From assembly GCA_964529405.1 (NCBI GenBank), contig CAZGWE010000004.1, forward strand, positions 1 through 64,000: a stretch of DNA of 64,000 bases, written 5' to 3'. This DNA comes from CAZGWE01 sp964529405. Its GTDB lineage: Bacteria > Patescibacteriota > UBA1384 > XYA2-FULL-43-10 > 1-14-0-10-43-13. Each line of letters begins with the position of its first letter. Position 1 is the stretch's first letter. Positions 16,042 through 23,921 of the stretch are shown one piece after another. Below the pieces are notes generated by a model. The model searched no databases, was not told the DNA's origin, and saw only the letters and a program-made list of their open reading frames with translations. The translations under genes and the position numbers were made by a program.

Positions 16042-16383
16042 ATGAGAGTAAAACGCGGTGTCGTGAGACACGCCAAACACAAGAAGATTTTAAAACTAGC
16101 TAAAGGCTTTGTCGGGCGCAGAAAGTCTGTTTTCAAGTTGGCCAAACAGGCAACAACTAAGGCCGGACAATACGCTTATAGAGACAGGCGAAACAAGAAG
16201 AGAGATTTCAGAGCCCTCTGGATCCAGAAAATCAATGCCGGCGCGCGGGTGTACGGCCTAAGCTACTCGGTTTTTATCAAGAAGCTGGCGGATGCTCAAA
16301 TTAACCTAAACCGCAAAGTCCTAGCCGATATGGCCGAAAACCAACCGGAATCGTTCAAAGCTGTTGTTGATAAAGTGAAATAG
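16042..16383 (+). CDS. rplT: 50S ribosomal protein bL20
   Basis: 113 aa, strongly basic N-terminal extension (MRVKRGVVRHAKHKKILK LAKGF) that threads into 23S rRNA, followed by the globular part with RDRRNKKRDFRALWIQKINA and LSYSVFIKKL, matching bL20 over its full length. An AAGGAG ribosome site lies 5 nt before the ATG. Required for early 50S assembly. It ends the infC-rpmI-rplT group and is followed by a strong bidirectional terminator. Confidence 0.96.
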   Translation: MRVKRGVVRHAKHKKILKLAKGFVGRRKSVFKLAKQATTKAGQYAYRDRRNKKRDFRALWIQKINAGARVYGLSYSVFIKKLADAQINLNRKVLADMAENQPESFKAVVDKVK

Positions 16384-16401
16384 TTTTAGCAATCAGGCGT
16401 T

Positions 16402-16437
16402 ATGAGAAACCGCCCGTTTAAACGGGCGGTTTCTCAT
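16402..16437. terminator. Bidirectional terminator between rplT and lspA
   Basis: A perfect 36-nt palindrome centred on GTTTAAAC with arms ATGAGAAACCGCCCGTTT and its complement. T-rich sequence follows on the plus strand. It ends rplT on one strand and lspA on the other. Confidence 0.9.
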
Positions 16438-16446
16438 TTGTTTGTG

Positions 16447-16854
16447 TTAAGCCGGACGCAGAGTTAGCGCTTTGTGGTAGAGATAAAAAATCATTCCGCC
16501 GATAATAAAAACGTCGGCTAGATTGAAGGTTGGTATAAACCAAAGATTCCAGTAGTCGAGTGTGCCGCCATATAAAAAGCGGTTCAAGAGATTGGAAACG
16601 GCACCGGCTAGAACGATAATCAACGATAAGCCAAAATGTTTTTGTTTCCGGATCAACATAATAACGGTTATAAGGACGATGATCGAGATGATGATTGCGG
16701 TAACATTATTTCCCGCCAACCCGAAGAACGAACTATTATTGATAGCGGCCGAGTGCCTATAGGCGCTGTTTATAATTTGACAGACGATTAAGCCGAAACA
16801 AAAAAGCCGAAAATTAACAGGACATTTTTGTAAAAATTTAAAGGAAGGGTTCAT
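16447..16854 (-). CDS. lspA: Lipoprotein signal peptidase (signal peptidase II)
   Basis: 135 aa with four transmembrane helices. It cleaves prolipoproteins after Lgt modification. The two catalytic Asp boxes are present: GGTLDYWN and FNLADVFI. The usual GNxxDR box before them reads SNLLNR, with Asn in place of the conserved Asp, a non-catalytic but normally invariant position. Slightly short for the family. It lies downstream of the lgt-dksA pair on the same strand with a 78-nt gap holding a repeat, so lipoprotein maturation genes are clustered. A likely client is the lipoprotein at 2082-2732. Confidence 0.88.
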   Translation of the reverse strand: MNPSFKFLQKCPVNFRLFCFGLIVCQIINSAYRHSAAINNSSFFGLAGNNVTAIIISIIVLITVIMLIRKQKHFGLSLIIVLAGAVSNLLNRFLYGGTLDYWNLWFIPTFNLADVFIIGGMIFYLYHKALTLRPA

Positions 16855-16861
16855 GGTTGTG

Positions 16862-16925
16862 CATCATGAAACTTGAAACGTCGGATGCTTTGAATAAATG
16901 CTTCGTGCTTCACGTTCCATGATTT
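16862..16925. repeat. Imperfect inverted repeat between dksA-like gene and lspA
   Basis: CATGAAACTTGAAACGTCGG on the left pairs imperfectly with GCTTCACGTTCCATGATT on the right. The words GAAACTTGAAAC and CACGTT recur in the elements before rpoB and rpoC. Confidence 0.5.
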
Positions 16926-16932
16926 ACGATCA

Positions 16933-17265
16933 TTATTTCTTTTTCGGAGCGCAGGAGACACAGATATCGGCATAAGGCACAATATCCAAACGGCCCTCCT
17001 CGATGGCATTTTGGCACTTTGAGCACTGGCCGTAAGTGCCGGTTTCGATTGCTTTAAGCGCCTTATTGATTTTTTTCAATATTTCTTCGAACTTGACTTC
17101 AAAGGGCTGATTGTTTTCATAATCGGTCAGTTCCCGGATATTGTCTTCCTCATCCCAGCCATACTCCGGAAATTCTTTAAACTTTTTAATGTTTGCTTCA
17201 GCTTTAGATTTTTCTTCAAGAAGAGCATTTTTTTGCTTCTCTAGAAATCCTTTTGACAGTGTCAT
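16933..17265 (-). CDS. TraR/DksA-family zinc-finger protein
   Basis: 110 aa from ATG 17265 (an upstream in-frame start would overlap lgt deeply). The N-terminal half is a coiled coil (LEKQKNALLEEKSKAEANI), then an acidic tip region and a C-terminal four-Cys zinc finger: CSKC and CVSC around NAIEEGRLDIVPYADI. Family members insert the coiled coil in the RNA polymerase secondary channel and modulate initiation. The tip acidic pair needed for ppGpp synergy cannot be judged here. The ATG overlaps the lgt stop by 4 nt, so expression is coupled to lgt. Confidence 0.85.
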   Translation of the reverse strand: MTLSKGFLEKQKNALLEEKSKAEANIKKFKEFPEYGWDEEDNIRELTDYENNQPFEVKFEEILKKINKALKAIETGTYGQCSKCQNAIEEGRLDIVPYADICVSCAPKKK

Positions 17266-18002
17266 AGCTTTCCTTTCTTTCTTGATACGACTGTAACTTG
17301 CAAGATAAAAAATAATAGTGACAAAATAAATAGTATGAGGCTGGTTATTTGGCCAGCCGAGAGGTTCCAAACTAAATTGCTGTCGTCACGCCAAAAATCG
17401 ATTATAAATCTCCCGCCGGAATAAAGTCCAACGGAGAGAGACAGGTATATGCCGTTATTGGCTTTCATACTGGATTTTTTGTAAAAGAAAAAAAGGCTGC
17501 CGAACAAAATTAGGTCCCAAATTCCTTCATAGAGGGTCACTGGAATGCGACCGGCAAAAGCAAGGCTTGCCGGGTTAACGACGCCAAAATATTCTCCGGC
17601 GAAAATATCGCCCATGCGCCCAAAGAAGATGCCAAGGGGCAGAGCGACGGCAAAGAGGTCAAGCCAGGTCAGAACGGGCGCTTTTTGCAGCCTTAAGATT
17701 GCAAGAAGGGCCAGGGCACCCGCTATAAAGCCGCCATAGGAAACCAATCCGCCCTGCCAGACGAAAAAAACATCTCTCCACTTGGCGAATTGGTCGCGAT
17801 AAAGAAAAAAATAAGTTAAACGGGCACCGATAATACCAAAAAGAACGCTATAAATGATGTTGTCAAAAAGATATTCCCGGCTAAGCTTCCTGGCTCCGGC
17901 TAGGGAGAAAATAACGGTTGAGGCCGCGATAATGCCGAACACCGCCAGGACGCCATGGGTATAGAATTGAAATTGGCCGATTTTGAATAAAACGGGATGC
18001 AC
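17262..18002 (-). CDS. lgt: Prolipoprotein diacylglyceryl transferase
   Basis: 246 aa with about seven transmembrane helices. It transfers diacylglyceryl from phosphatidylglycerol to the lipobox Cys. Visible family features: N-terminal YTHGVLAVFG (catalytic His/Gly region), GIIGARLTYFF, WQGGLVSYGGFIAG and the signature GRMGDIFAGEYFG with Arg and Glu, plus GGRFIIDFWR near the C-terminus. Length is close to the usual 260-290. It starts 150 nt from lepB on the opposite strand, placing the secretion and lipidation genes lgt, lspA and lepB together. Confidence 0.93.
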   Translation of the reverse strand: MHPVLFKIGQFQFYTHGVLAVFGIIAASTVIFSLAGARKLSREYLFDNIIYSVLFGIIGARLTYFFLYRDQFAKWRDVFFVWQGGLVSYGGFIAGALALLAILRLQKAPVLTWLDLFAVALPLGIFFGRMGDIFAGEYFGVVNPASLAFAGRIPVTLYEGIWDLILFGSLFFFYKKSSMKANNGIYLSLSVGLYSGGRFIIDFWRDDSNLVWNLSAGQITSLILFILSLLFFILQVTVVSRKKGKL

Positions 18003-18151
18003 GGAAAGATCCTAATTATTAATGCCTAATTGTTCCATTGTTATTCTTATAATATCCCTTTCTTGACCGGTGGTGTCAAGAATTGCTACAATAATAAAGT
18101 AACCAGAAAGGCATTAGTTAAATATCAAACAGAGAAAAGGATCAACTGAAA

Positions 18152-18838
18152 ATGGATGAATATAAAGACCCAGAGACGAATTCGGAGAAGCTTAACAATT
18201 TGAAAGTGGAAAATAATCCGGCCAAGGATTTTTTGTATTTTGTTCTGGATTTATTAAAGACCGGCGTTATCGTTTTTATTTTAGCTTTTTCGTTGCGTTA
18301 TTTCGCCATCCAGCCTTTTATTGTTGATGGCGAGTCTATGATGCCGAATTATGTTAATGATGAATATTTATTGGCGGAGAAGATCACCTATTTAGTGGGC
18401 CAACCAAAGCGCGGAGACGTGATTGTTTTTCGCTATCCGGGCAATCCGAACGTAAATTACATTAAAAGAATCATCGGTCTGCCCGGCGAGACAGTCAGTG
18501 TTGCAGACAACAAGATTACGATTAAAAACAGCGGACAACCCGACGGTGTCGTCTTGAAAGAAGACTATTTGCCGGCCACTGCCAAAACCCTCTTGCTCGA
18601 TCGAAACGAACTAGACGTAACCTTAAGTAATGGCGAATATTTTGTTTTAGGGGACAATAGAACCCATTCATCCGACTCCAGGGAATGGGGGCCATTGCCG
18701 GAGAGCAACATCATCGGCAGGTCGTGGCTGACCATTCTACCGTTTAGCCGGCTTTCCGTCCACCAGAGGATTTCCTATCCGGTGTTGGGCTGGATCCGTT
18801 GGCTGGGACAAGAGGCGCATGCCACGGCAGAACAGTGA
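18152..18838 (+). CDS. lepB: Signal peptidase I
   Basis: 228 aa. One N-terminal transmembrane helix (residues about 33-52) followed by the periplasmic S26 catalytic domain. Nucleophile S62 sits in VDGESMMPN and the general base K105 in NYIKRIIGLPGE; the box GDNRTHSSDSREWG is also present. It removes signal peptides from secreted proteins such as that at 4131-4589. AAAGG lies 11 nt before the ATG. Divergent from lgt. The C-terminus extends about 20 residues past the usual end. Confidence 0.94.
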   Translation: MDEYKDPETNSEKLNNLKVENNPAKDFLYFVLDLLKTGVIVFILAFSLRYFAIQPFIVDGESMMPNYVNDEYLLAEKITYLVGQPKRGDVIVFRYPGNPNVNYIKRIIGLPGETVSVADNKITIKNSGQPDGVVLKEDYLPATAKTLLLDRNELDVTLSNGEYFVLGDNRTHSSDSREWGPLPESNIIGRSWLTILPFSRLSVHQRISYPVLGWIRWLGQEAHATAEQ

Positions 18839-18888
18839 TATTGAACAGGTTAAGGCCTGATAAATTTTAAATCTAGCTAGATATTAAA

Positions 18889-20214
18889 TTATTCTGCATC
18901 AATAAAGAGCGGTGTTCCCTCAAGCGGGAAGACATCCCGGATTTTATTCTCCAGGTATCTGATTTGAGTGCGATGCGGCTTTTCTTTGCCCCTATAAGTA
19001 ATTTCAAAAATTGGCGGCTTAGTCTTTTTTTGTTTGAGGCTGGTCAGGTTTGCGAGTTGCATATTTGCTTTTTTGGCGAACTCAAGAATCGCGTCCAGAT
19101 CTTTTTGGACGATAGTCGTGTTCCTGTTGTTTTCGGCCGCAAGAACTTGATTCAAAAGCGATTTGACGTGAGTGCCGTCTTGGGCGGAGATAAAGACGAC
19201 CGGAAGCCATGGCGCAAAATTAAGCGTTTTCTGGAGGGAGGCGATCATTTGGGCCATTTTTGTCTCCGTTTTGTCTCCCCAGAGATCAATTTTGTTGGCG
19301 GCCAGGACCACGCCCTTGCCGCTCTCGAAGGCCTCACCTAGAAGATGGCTGTCGAGAGCGACTAAACCTTCTTTTGCGTCTATAACCAAAATAACAATGT
19401 CGGATTCGCGCATAGCTCGGTGGGCCCGCAAAACGCTGAAGCTCTCGATGGTGTCTTTGGTGATTTTGCCGCGTCTTCGGATGCCAGCCGTGTCATAAAT
19501 GCGGATCAATTTGCCTTTGTGCCAGAAATCAACATTGAAAGCGTCGCGGGTAGTACCGGGCACGGAGGAAACTATGGCTCTTTTTTCGCCGATAATTGAA
19601 TTCAAAAGCGTTGATTTGCCGACATTCGGCCGGCCAATAATTGCCAAACCTAGCATGTCGGCTGGTAGGCTAGTAGGCAGGTCAGCATCATTCTTAGCTG
19701 CCTTGCTCAAATTCAACTTACTGGAGATTTTATCGAGCAAGTCCCCCGTGTTCTGGCCCGAGATAGCCGAGACCGGAACGATTTCAAAACTGCCGAAACG
19801 CTTGAACTCCTCGATCTCGGTTTGCCGCTCCCGATTGTCGGCTTTATTGACGACCAGCAAAACCTCTTTGTCGGTTTTGCGAAGATTCCGGGCGATTGTC
19901 TTATCAATCTCATTGTCTTTATCGTTCCAGTCAACAACAAAAAGAACGAGGTCGGCACTCTCGATAGCCAATCCAACGCCCTCTTGGGCGATTTTTTTGA
20001 TCTCGTCCTTGGTGCCGGTTTCGATACCGGCGACATCTACGAGTTCGAATTTCCGGCCGCGCCAAGAAACTTGGGCATACAAACGATCTCGTGTTGTACC
20101 CGGGATAGGCGTCTCAATTGCTTCGCGCCGGCCGGCCAGACGGTTAAAAAGGGTGGATTTGCCGACATTGGGCCGGCCGATAACCGCGATAGTTTTTAGT
20201 GGTCCATTATTCAT
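18889..20214 (-). CDS. der: Ribosome-assembly GTPase Der (EngA)
   Basis: 441 aa, normal size. Two tandem G domains: G1 GRPNVGKSTLFN (13-24) and GRPNVGKSTLLN (near 193), G3 DVAGIETG and DTAGIRRRG, G4 NKAD and NKID, then a C-terminal KH-like domain ending PLFIDAE. Der acts late in 50S subunit maturation. The second G3 block followed by KITKDTIESFSVLRAHRA is diagnostic. Monocistronic on the minus strand, convergent with lepB. Confidence 0.97.
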   Translation of the reverse strand: MNNGPLKTIAVIGRPNVGKSTLFNRLAGRREAIETPIPGTTRDRLYAQVSWRGRKFELVDVAGIETGTKDEIKKIAQEGVGLAIESADLVLFVVDWNDKDNEIDKTIARNLRKTDKEVLLVVNKADNRERQTEIEEFKRFGSFEIVPVSAISGQNTGDLLDKISSKLNLSKAAKNDADLPTSLPADMLGLAIIGRPNVGKSTLLNSIIGEKRAIVSSVPGTTRDAFNVDFWHKGKLIRIYDTAGIRRRGKITKDTIESFSVLRAHRAMRESDIVILVIDAKEGLVALDSHLLGEAFESGKGVVLAANKIDLWGDKTETKMAQMIASLQKTLNFAPWLPVVFISAQDGTHVKSLLNQVLAAENNRNTTIVQKDLDAILEFAKKANMQLANLTSLKQKKTKPPIFEITYRGKEKPHRTQIRYLENKIRDVFPLEGTPLFIDAE

Positions 20215-20256
20215 AATCTATCTTAATAATATAACAAAATAACGTCTTAGTCAAAT

Positions 20257-20393
20257 AAAAAAGCGGGTTCCCAAGCTCGTAGGCGAGGGACCCGCTTTGC
20301 AGAGCACGCGGCAGGGGGACTGCCGCGATAGTTCGATCAGCGTGCCTCTGATGAAAAAAGGAAATAGTTATGCGGCACGCACGGCTTTATATG
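20257..20393 (-). ncRNA. Candidate structured small RNA
   Basis: A strong minus-strand promoter (20399-20426) drives about 135 nt that end in a canonical terminator. Three stems are visible in the RNA: GCGTGCC with GGCACGC (forward 20340-20346 and 20374-20380), CGCGGCAG with CTGCCGCG around a 5-nt loop (20307-20327), and the terminator stem AAGCGGGTCCC/GGGAACCCGCTT (20261-20297) followed by a U run. I see no Shine-Dalgarno-led reading frame. It does not contain the SRP GGAA/AGCAG core or tmRNA features, so it may be an unclassified small RNA. It is divergent from priA. Confidence 0.6.
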
Positions 20394-20398
20394 CTTTA

Positions 20399-20426
20399 TA
20401 TATACCATTATCCAAAAATTTGTCAA
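20399..20426 (-). promoter_or_regulatory. Consensus promoter of the candidate small RNA
   Basis: On the minus strand: TTGACA, 16-nt spacer, TATATA. Expected transcription start near 20392. Confidence 0.7.
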
Positions 20427-20466
20427 GAGTGCATTTAAATTTTGAATCCAGTACAATAAACGTGCC

Positions 20467-22494
20467 ATGATAGCAGAAGTGATTCCAGGAAAACGGACAG
20501 GGACCGATATTGAGACGTTCTCTTATCTTGTTCCGGACAAATTTGAGAGCCAAATAAAAGTTGGTTCCATTGTTGATGTGCCATGGGGAGCCAAAACCAT
20601 CAGAGGGATGGTTTTGGAAAACCAAAAGCCCGGACATCAAAGCCAAAACGAAAGTTTTAAAATTAAAAACATCATAAACATTGATAGTGAATTTACGATC
20701 CCCGTATCTTATATCGACGTAATCAGTTGGATCTCGAAGTATTATCTGTGCTCGTTGGGTGAGGCGCTGTCACTCTTTATGCCGCCGACAGAAGTTAAAA
20801 GCAGAAAGGGGAAAGTTAAAAGCGGAGATGAGAAAAAAAGGATAATCGAATTGTCGTCCGAGCAGCAAGAAATTTTTGATGTTGTTAAGCCGCAATTGGC
20901 ATCTAGCGAGAAGAGCCCCGTTTTAATTCATGGCGTGACCGGCAGTGGTAAGACAGAGATCTATCTAAGGCTGGCCCAAGAGGTAATCGATGCCGGTAAG
21001 CAGGTGGTGGTATTGGTGCCCGAAATTATGTTAACTCCGCAGACATTCGGGCGATTTGAAGCCGTTTTTGGCGACAAAATTGCATTAATGCACTCAGGAT
21101 TAGCTAAATCGCAAAGATTTTTAAGTTACTTGCAGTTTTATCGAGGCGAAAAGCCTATCATTTTGGGGCCAAGGTCGGCTCTGCTTGTGCCAAGCTTAAA
21201 TATCGGTTTGATAATCATTGACGAAGAGCATGATACCTCGTACAAACAGGAAAAGAACCCAAAGTATAATGCCGTCAGATTGGCAGAGAAGATTGCCGGA
21301 GCCAACAGCGCACTGTTAGTCCTTGGCAGCGCCACACCGTCGGTTGAAAGTTACTTCAAGGCAAAATCGGGACAGTATCAATTGTTTGAAATTAAAAACA
21401 GATATAATAAATTGATTTTGCCGCCAGCCGCACTGGTTGACTTGAGAAACGAGATTAAATCGGGCAATTTCTCGCCGATCTCAAAAAAATTGCAAGAAAG
21501 TATCGCCCATAGTTTGAAGCGAAAACGACAGATATTTCTGTTTTTGAATCGGCGCGGTAGCGCCACCTTTATTTCCTGCCGCGAGTGCGGCGAGATCATA
21601 GATTGTCCCAATTGCTCGATTCCGCTGGCCTATCATATTAATCAATATCGTTCGAGCCTCTCGGGCGAGAACCCCCACCAGACTTCTTATTATCGCTCGA
21701 AGAATAACAATGAATATCTGAACTGCCATCACTGTGATTTTAAAAGCGTTGTACCACAAACGTGCCCAAAGTGCGGCAGCTTAAAAATTAAATATTTTGG
21801 GGCCGGCGTTGAACGGGTTGAAAGCGAGATCAGAGGTTTTTTCCCAAAAGCCAGGATTAAAAAAATTGAGTCGAGCGATTTGAGCTCCGAACGGGCCTAT
21901 CGGGAATTTTACGATGAGCTCAAGTCCGGCAAAATTGATATTTTAATTGGCACTCAGGTTATCGCCAAGGGTTTGGATATTCCAAGCGTTGATTTGGTCG
22001 GCATTGTTTCGGCAGATGTCGGGTTACACTTGCCGCACTTTAAGGCCAGCGAGAAAACTTTTCAGCTTCTGACCCAAGTTTCCGGCCGAAGCGGGCGCAA
22101 AGATAACGTCGGTTCGACAATTGTCCAGACATATTGGCCGGAGTCAGAGGCGATCCGGGCGGCGCTTATGCATGACTATGTTCAATTTTACGCCAAAGAA
22201 ATCAAGGATCGGCAAGGGCAAAATTATCCTCCCTTCACCCGTCTGATCCGGGTGGTTGCCGAGGAGCGGCGGCAGGAGAAGGCTAAAGAGATGATTGCGG
22301 CAGTGGCGAAAAATCTTGAGGAAAATAAAGTCACCTTTATTGGTCCGGCCCGGTGTTTTTTTCAAAAATTACGCAACATGTACCGTTATCATTTGATTAT
22401 AAAAGTTAATGGACTGCCGGACGAAAAGATATCCCTAGTATTTGAAAAACATCCCTATCTGTTCTGGGACGTTGATCCCGAGAGCTTGCTCTAA
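20467..22494 (+). CDS. priA: Primosomal replication restart helicase PriA
   Basis: 675 aa, somewhat short of the E. coli 732. It remodels stalled forks and loads the replicative helicase. Helicase motifs: Walker A GVTGSGKTEIYL, DEEHD box IIIDEEHDTSYKQ, then SATPS, and GRSGRK near the end. The zinc domain has CRECG, CPNC, CHHC and CPKC pairs. Between the second and third pairs there is an extra ~25 residues (about 391-415) rich in Ser/Tyr/Asn, where relatives have a short loop; the DNA there looks like a repeat insertion. Alone between the small RNA and galE. Confidence 0.95.
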   Translation: MIAEVIPGKRTGTDIETFSYLVPDKFESQIKVGSIVDVPWGAKTIRGMVLENQKPGHQSQNESFKIKNIINIDSEFTIPVSYIDVISWISKYYLCSLGEALSLFMPPTEVKSRKGKVKSGDEKKRIIELSSEQQEIFDVVKPQLASSEKSPVLIHGVTGSGKTEIYLRLAQEVIDAGKQVVVLVPEIMLTPQTFGRFEAVFGDKIALMHSGLAKSQRFLSYLQFYRGEKPIILGPRSALLVPSLNIGLIIIDEEHDTSYKQEKNPKYNAVRLAEKIAGANSALLVLGSATPSVESYFKAKSGQYQLFEIKNRYNKLILPPAALVDLRNEIKSGNFSPISKKLQESIAHSLKRKRQIFLFLNRRGSATFISCRECGEIIDCPNCSIPLAYHINQYRSSLSGENPHQTSYYRSKNNNEYLNCHHCDFKSVVPQTCPKCGSLKIKYFGAGVERVESEIRGFFPKARIKKIESSDLSSERAYREFYDELKSGKIDILIGTQVIAKGLDIPSVDLVGIVSADVGLHLPHFKASEKTFQLLTQVSGRSGRKDNVGSTIVQTYWPESEAIRAALMHDYVQFYAKEIKDRQGQNYPPFTRLIRVVAEERRQEKAKEMIAAVAKNLEENKVTFIGPARCFFQKLRNMYRYHLIIKVNGLPDEKISLVFEKHPYLFWDVDPESLL

Positions 22495-22586
22495 AAGAGG
22501 GGGTCCATGAGGATTTATTATATACTTTTTATATTGCAAGATTTATTAAACCAATTTAACACTGTATCGTGTTGCGATTAGCCCGC

Positions 22587-22616
22587 TTGGGCGGGTTAAT
22601 GGATTTCTGGTACAAT
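22587..22616 (+). promoter_or_regulatory. Putative galE promoter
   Basis: TTGGGC, 18-nt spacer, TACAAT. The preceding GCCCGC-TTG-GGCGGG-like hairpin (22580-22595) overlaps the -35 region and may end priA transcripts. Confidence 0.4.
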
Positions 22617-22637
22617 AAAAAAAATGTAAGGAGAGAA

Positions 22638-23867
22638 ATGGCCAGGGCTAAGAGCATATTGGTTACCGGCGGGGCGGGATATGTCGGGTCGTTTACCGTC
22701 AAGGAATTTTTGAACCAAGGTTACACTGTTGTTGTGGTTGACAGTCTGGAGAACGGACACAAAGAGGCTGTGGATAAGCGTGCCAAACTGGAGGTTGTTA
22801 ATATCGGCGACAAGGAAGCTTTAGGTCAAGTCTTCAAAAAATATTCTTCAGTAGAGGCCGGGGGACAATCTTCACCGGACAGTCCCCAGGGTATCGGCGC
22901 CGTCATTGATTTTGCGGCTTATCTTGCCGTTGGCGAATCAATGGAGGAGCCTGTTAAATACCTGAAGAATAATGTTGCCAATTTTGCGGCGCTATTGGAC
23001 ACAATGGCGGCCAATGGCTGCAAATATATTATAAAATCCTCAACCGCTTCAACATACGGTAACCCGAAGGATAAATATTTTCCACTCAAAGAAGATTATC
23101 AAAGTATTTATAAACCCGCGGAATCGGCTTTGTTGAGCGGAAAGTGGACAAGGGAGAGCGAAGAAGCGGAAGAAGTTGAGGGAGAAGAATTTTTCCAAAA
23201 AATAATCAAAGAGTACGGACGAATATTCGCTGATCGGCCAGAGCTGCAATTAACCGACGATGAAATTACTGCTTTGCGAATTCCCGCTTCTGTTTATGGT
23301 CTGACCAAACTGATGGACGAAATTATTATGAAAAAGTATGAAGATAAGAATATTAGCTCTATTGCGCTCAGATATTTCAATGTTTCGGGTGCGGCGGCAG
23401 ATGGCTTGATGGGCGAAGATAAACCAAAACCGACAACACTAATGACGCTTTGTTTCTGGAATATTTTAGGTAAAATCCCGGAGCTCAAAGTTTTTGGCAC
23501 TGATTATCCGACAAAAGATGGCACCGGCATTCGGGATTATATTCATCCGCTCGATTTAGCCGCCGGCCATATAGCGGCGCTGGAGTATTTGATGAAAAAT
23601 AATTCAACTGGTCGTTTTAATGTTTTTAATCTTGGTACGGGTCAAGGTTACTCTGTTTTTGAGGTCATAAAAGCTGTCGAGGCTGCTAGCGGCAAAAAGG
23701 TTAAATATACAATCGTTGACCGTCGCAGCGGCGATCCGGCGGTCTCGTATGCCAATCCATCAAAAGCTGGAAATATACTTGCCTGGAAAGCCAAATATAA
23801 TCTAAAAGATATGGCCGAATCTGCCTGGAAGTGGCACTCGACTCATCCGGAAGGGTACGAGAATTGA
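22638..23867 (+). CDS. galE: UDP-glucose 4-epimerase-like SDR enzyme with insertions
   Basis: 409 aa from ATG 22638 (AAGGAGAG lies just upstream). Family members are near 330-340 aa. NAD-binding GGAGYVGS is at residues 11-18; the catalytic STAS-TYG and YGLTK boxes and the C-terminal LGTGQGYSVFEVI are clear. Two extra segments account for the length: about 15 residues near 70-85 encoded by a palindromic repeat, and roughly 55 residues of acidic, helical sequence (about 150-216) between the catalytic Ser/Thr and Tyr. It supplies UDP-galactose or a similar sugar for envelope glycans; the exact sugar is uncertain. Confidence 0.85.
   Translation: MARAKSILVTGGAGYVGSFTVKEFLNQGYTVVVVDSLENGHKEAVDKRAKLEVVNIGDKEALGQVFKKYSSVEAGGQSSPDSPQGIGAVIDFAAYLAVGESMEEPVKYLKNNVANFAALLDTMAANGCKYIIKSSTASTYGNPKDKYFPLKEDYQSIYKPAESALLSGKWTRESEEAEEVEGEEFFQKIIKEYGRIFADRPELQLTDDEITALRIPASVYGLTKLMDEIIMKKYEDKNISSIALRYFNVSGAAADGLMGEDKPKPTTLMTLCFWNILGKIPELKVFGTDYPTKDGTGIRDYIHPLDLAAGHIAALEYLMKNNSTGRFNVFNLGTGQGYSVFEVIKAVEAASGKKVKYTIVDRRSGDPAVSYANPSKAGNILAWKAKYNLKDMAESAWKWHSTHPEGYEN
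22861..22887 (+). repeat. In-frame palindromic repeat in galE
   Basis: GGGGAC and GTCCCC flank ACAATCTTCACCGG-type spacer sequence, encoding extra residues GGQSSPDSPQ that relatives lack. Confidence 0.5.
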
Positions 23868-23921
23868 GATTTGACTGAAAGAGTGCTAAAATAAATCATT
23901 AAAATTAATTATTTATTGACT

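Noticed and set aside
19499..20242. Long plus-strand open frame opposite der
   Set aside because: It is the mirror of the conserved Der GTPase gene, is Ser/Arg-rich without any domain, and lacks a ribosome site.
20257..20393. SRP RNA or tmRNA
   Set aside because: No GGAA/AGCAG core pair and no tRNA-like ends or tag reading frame.
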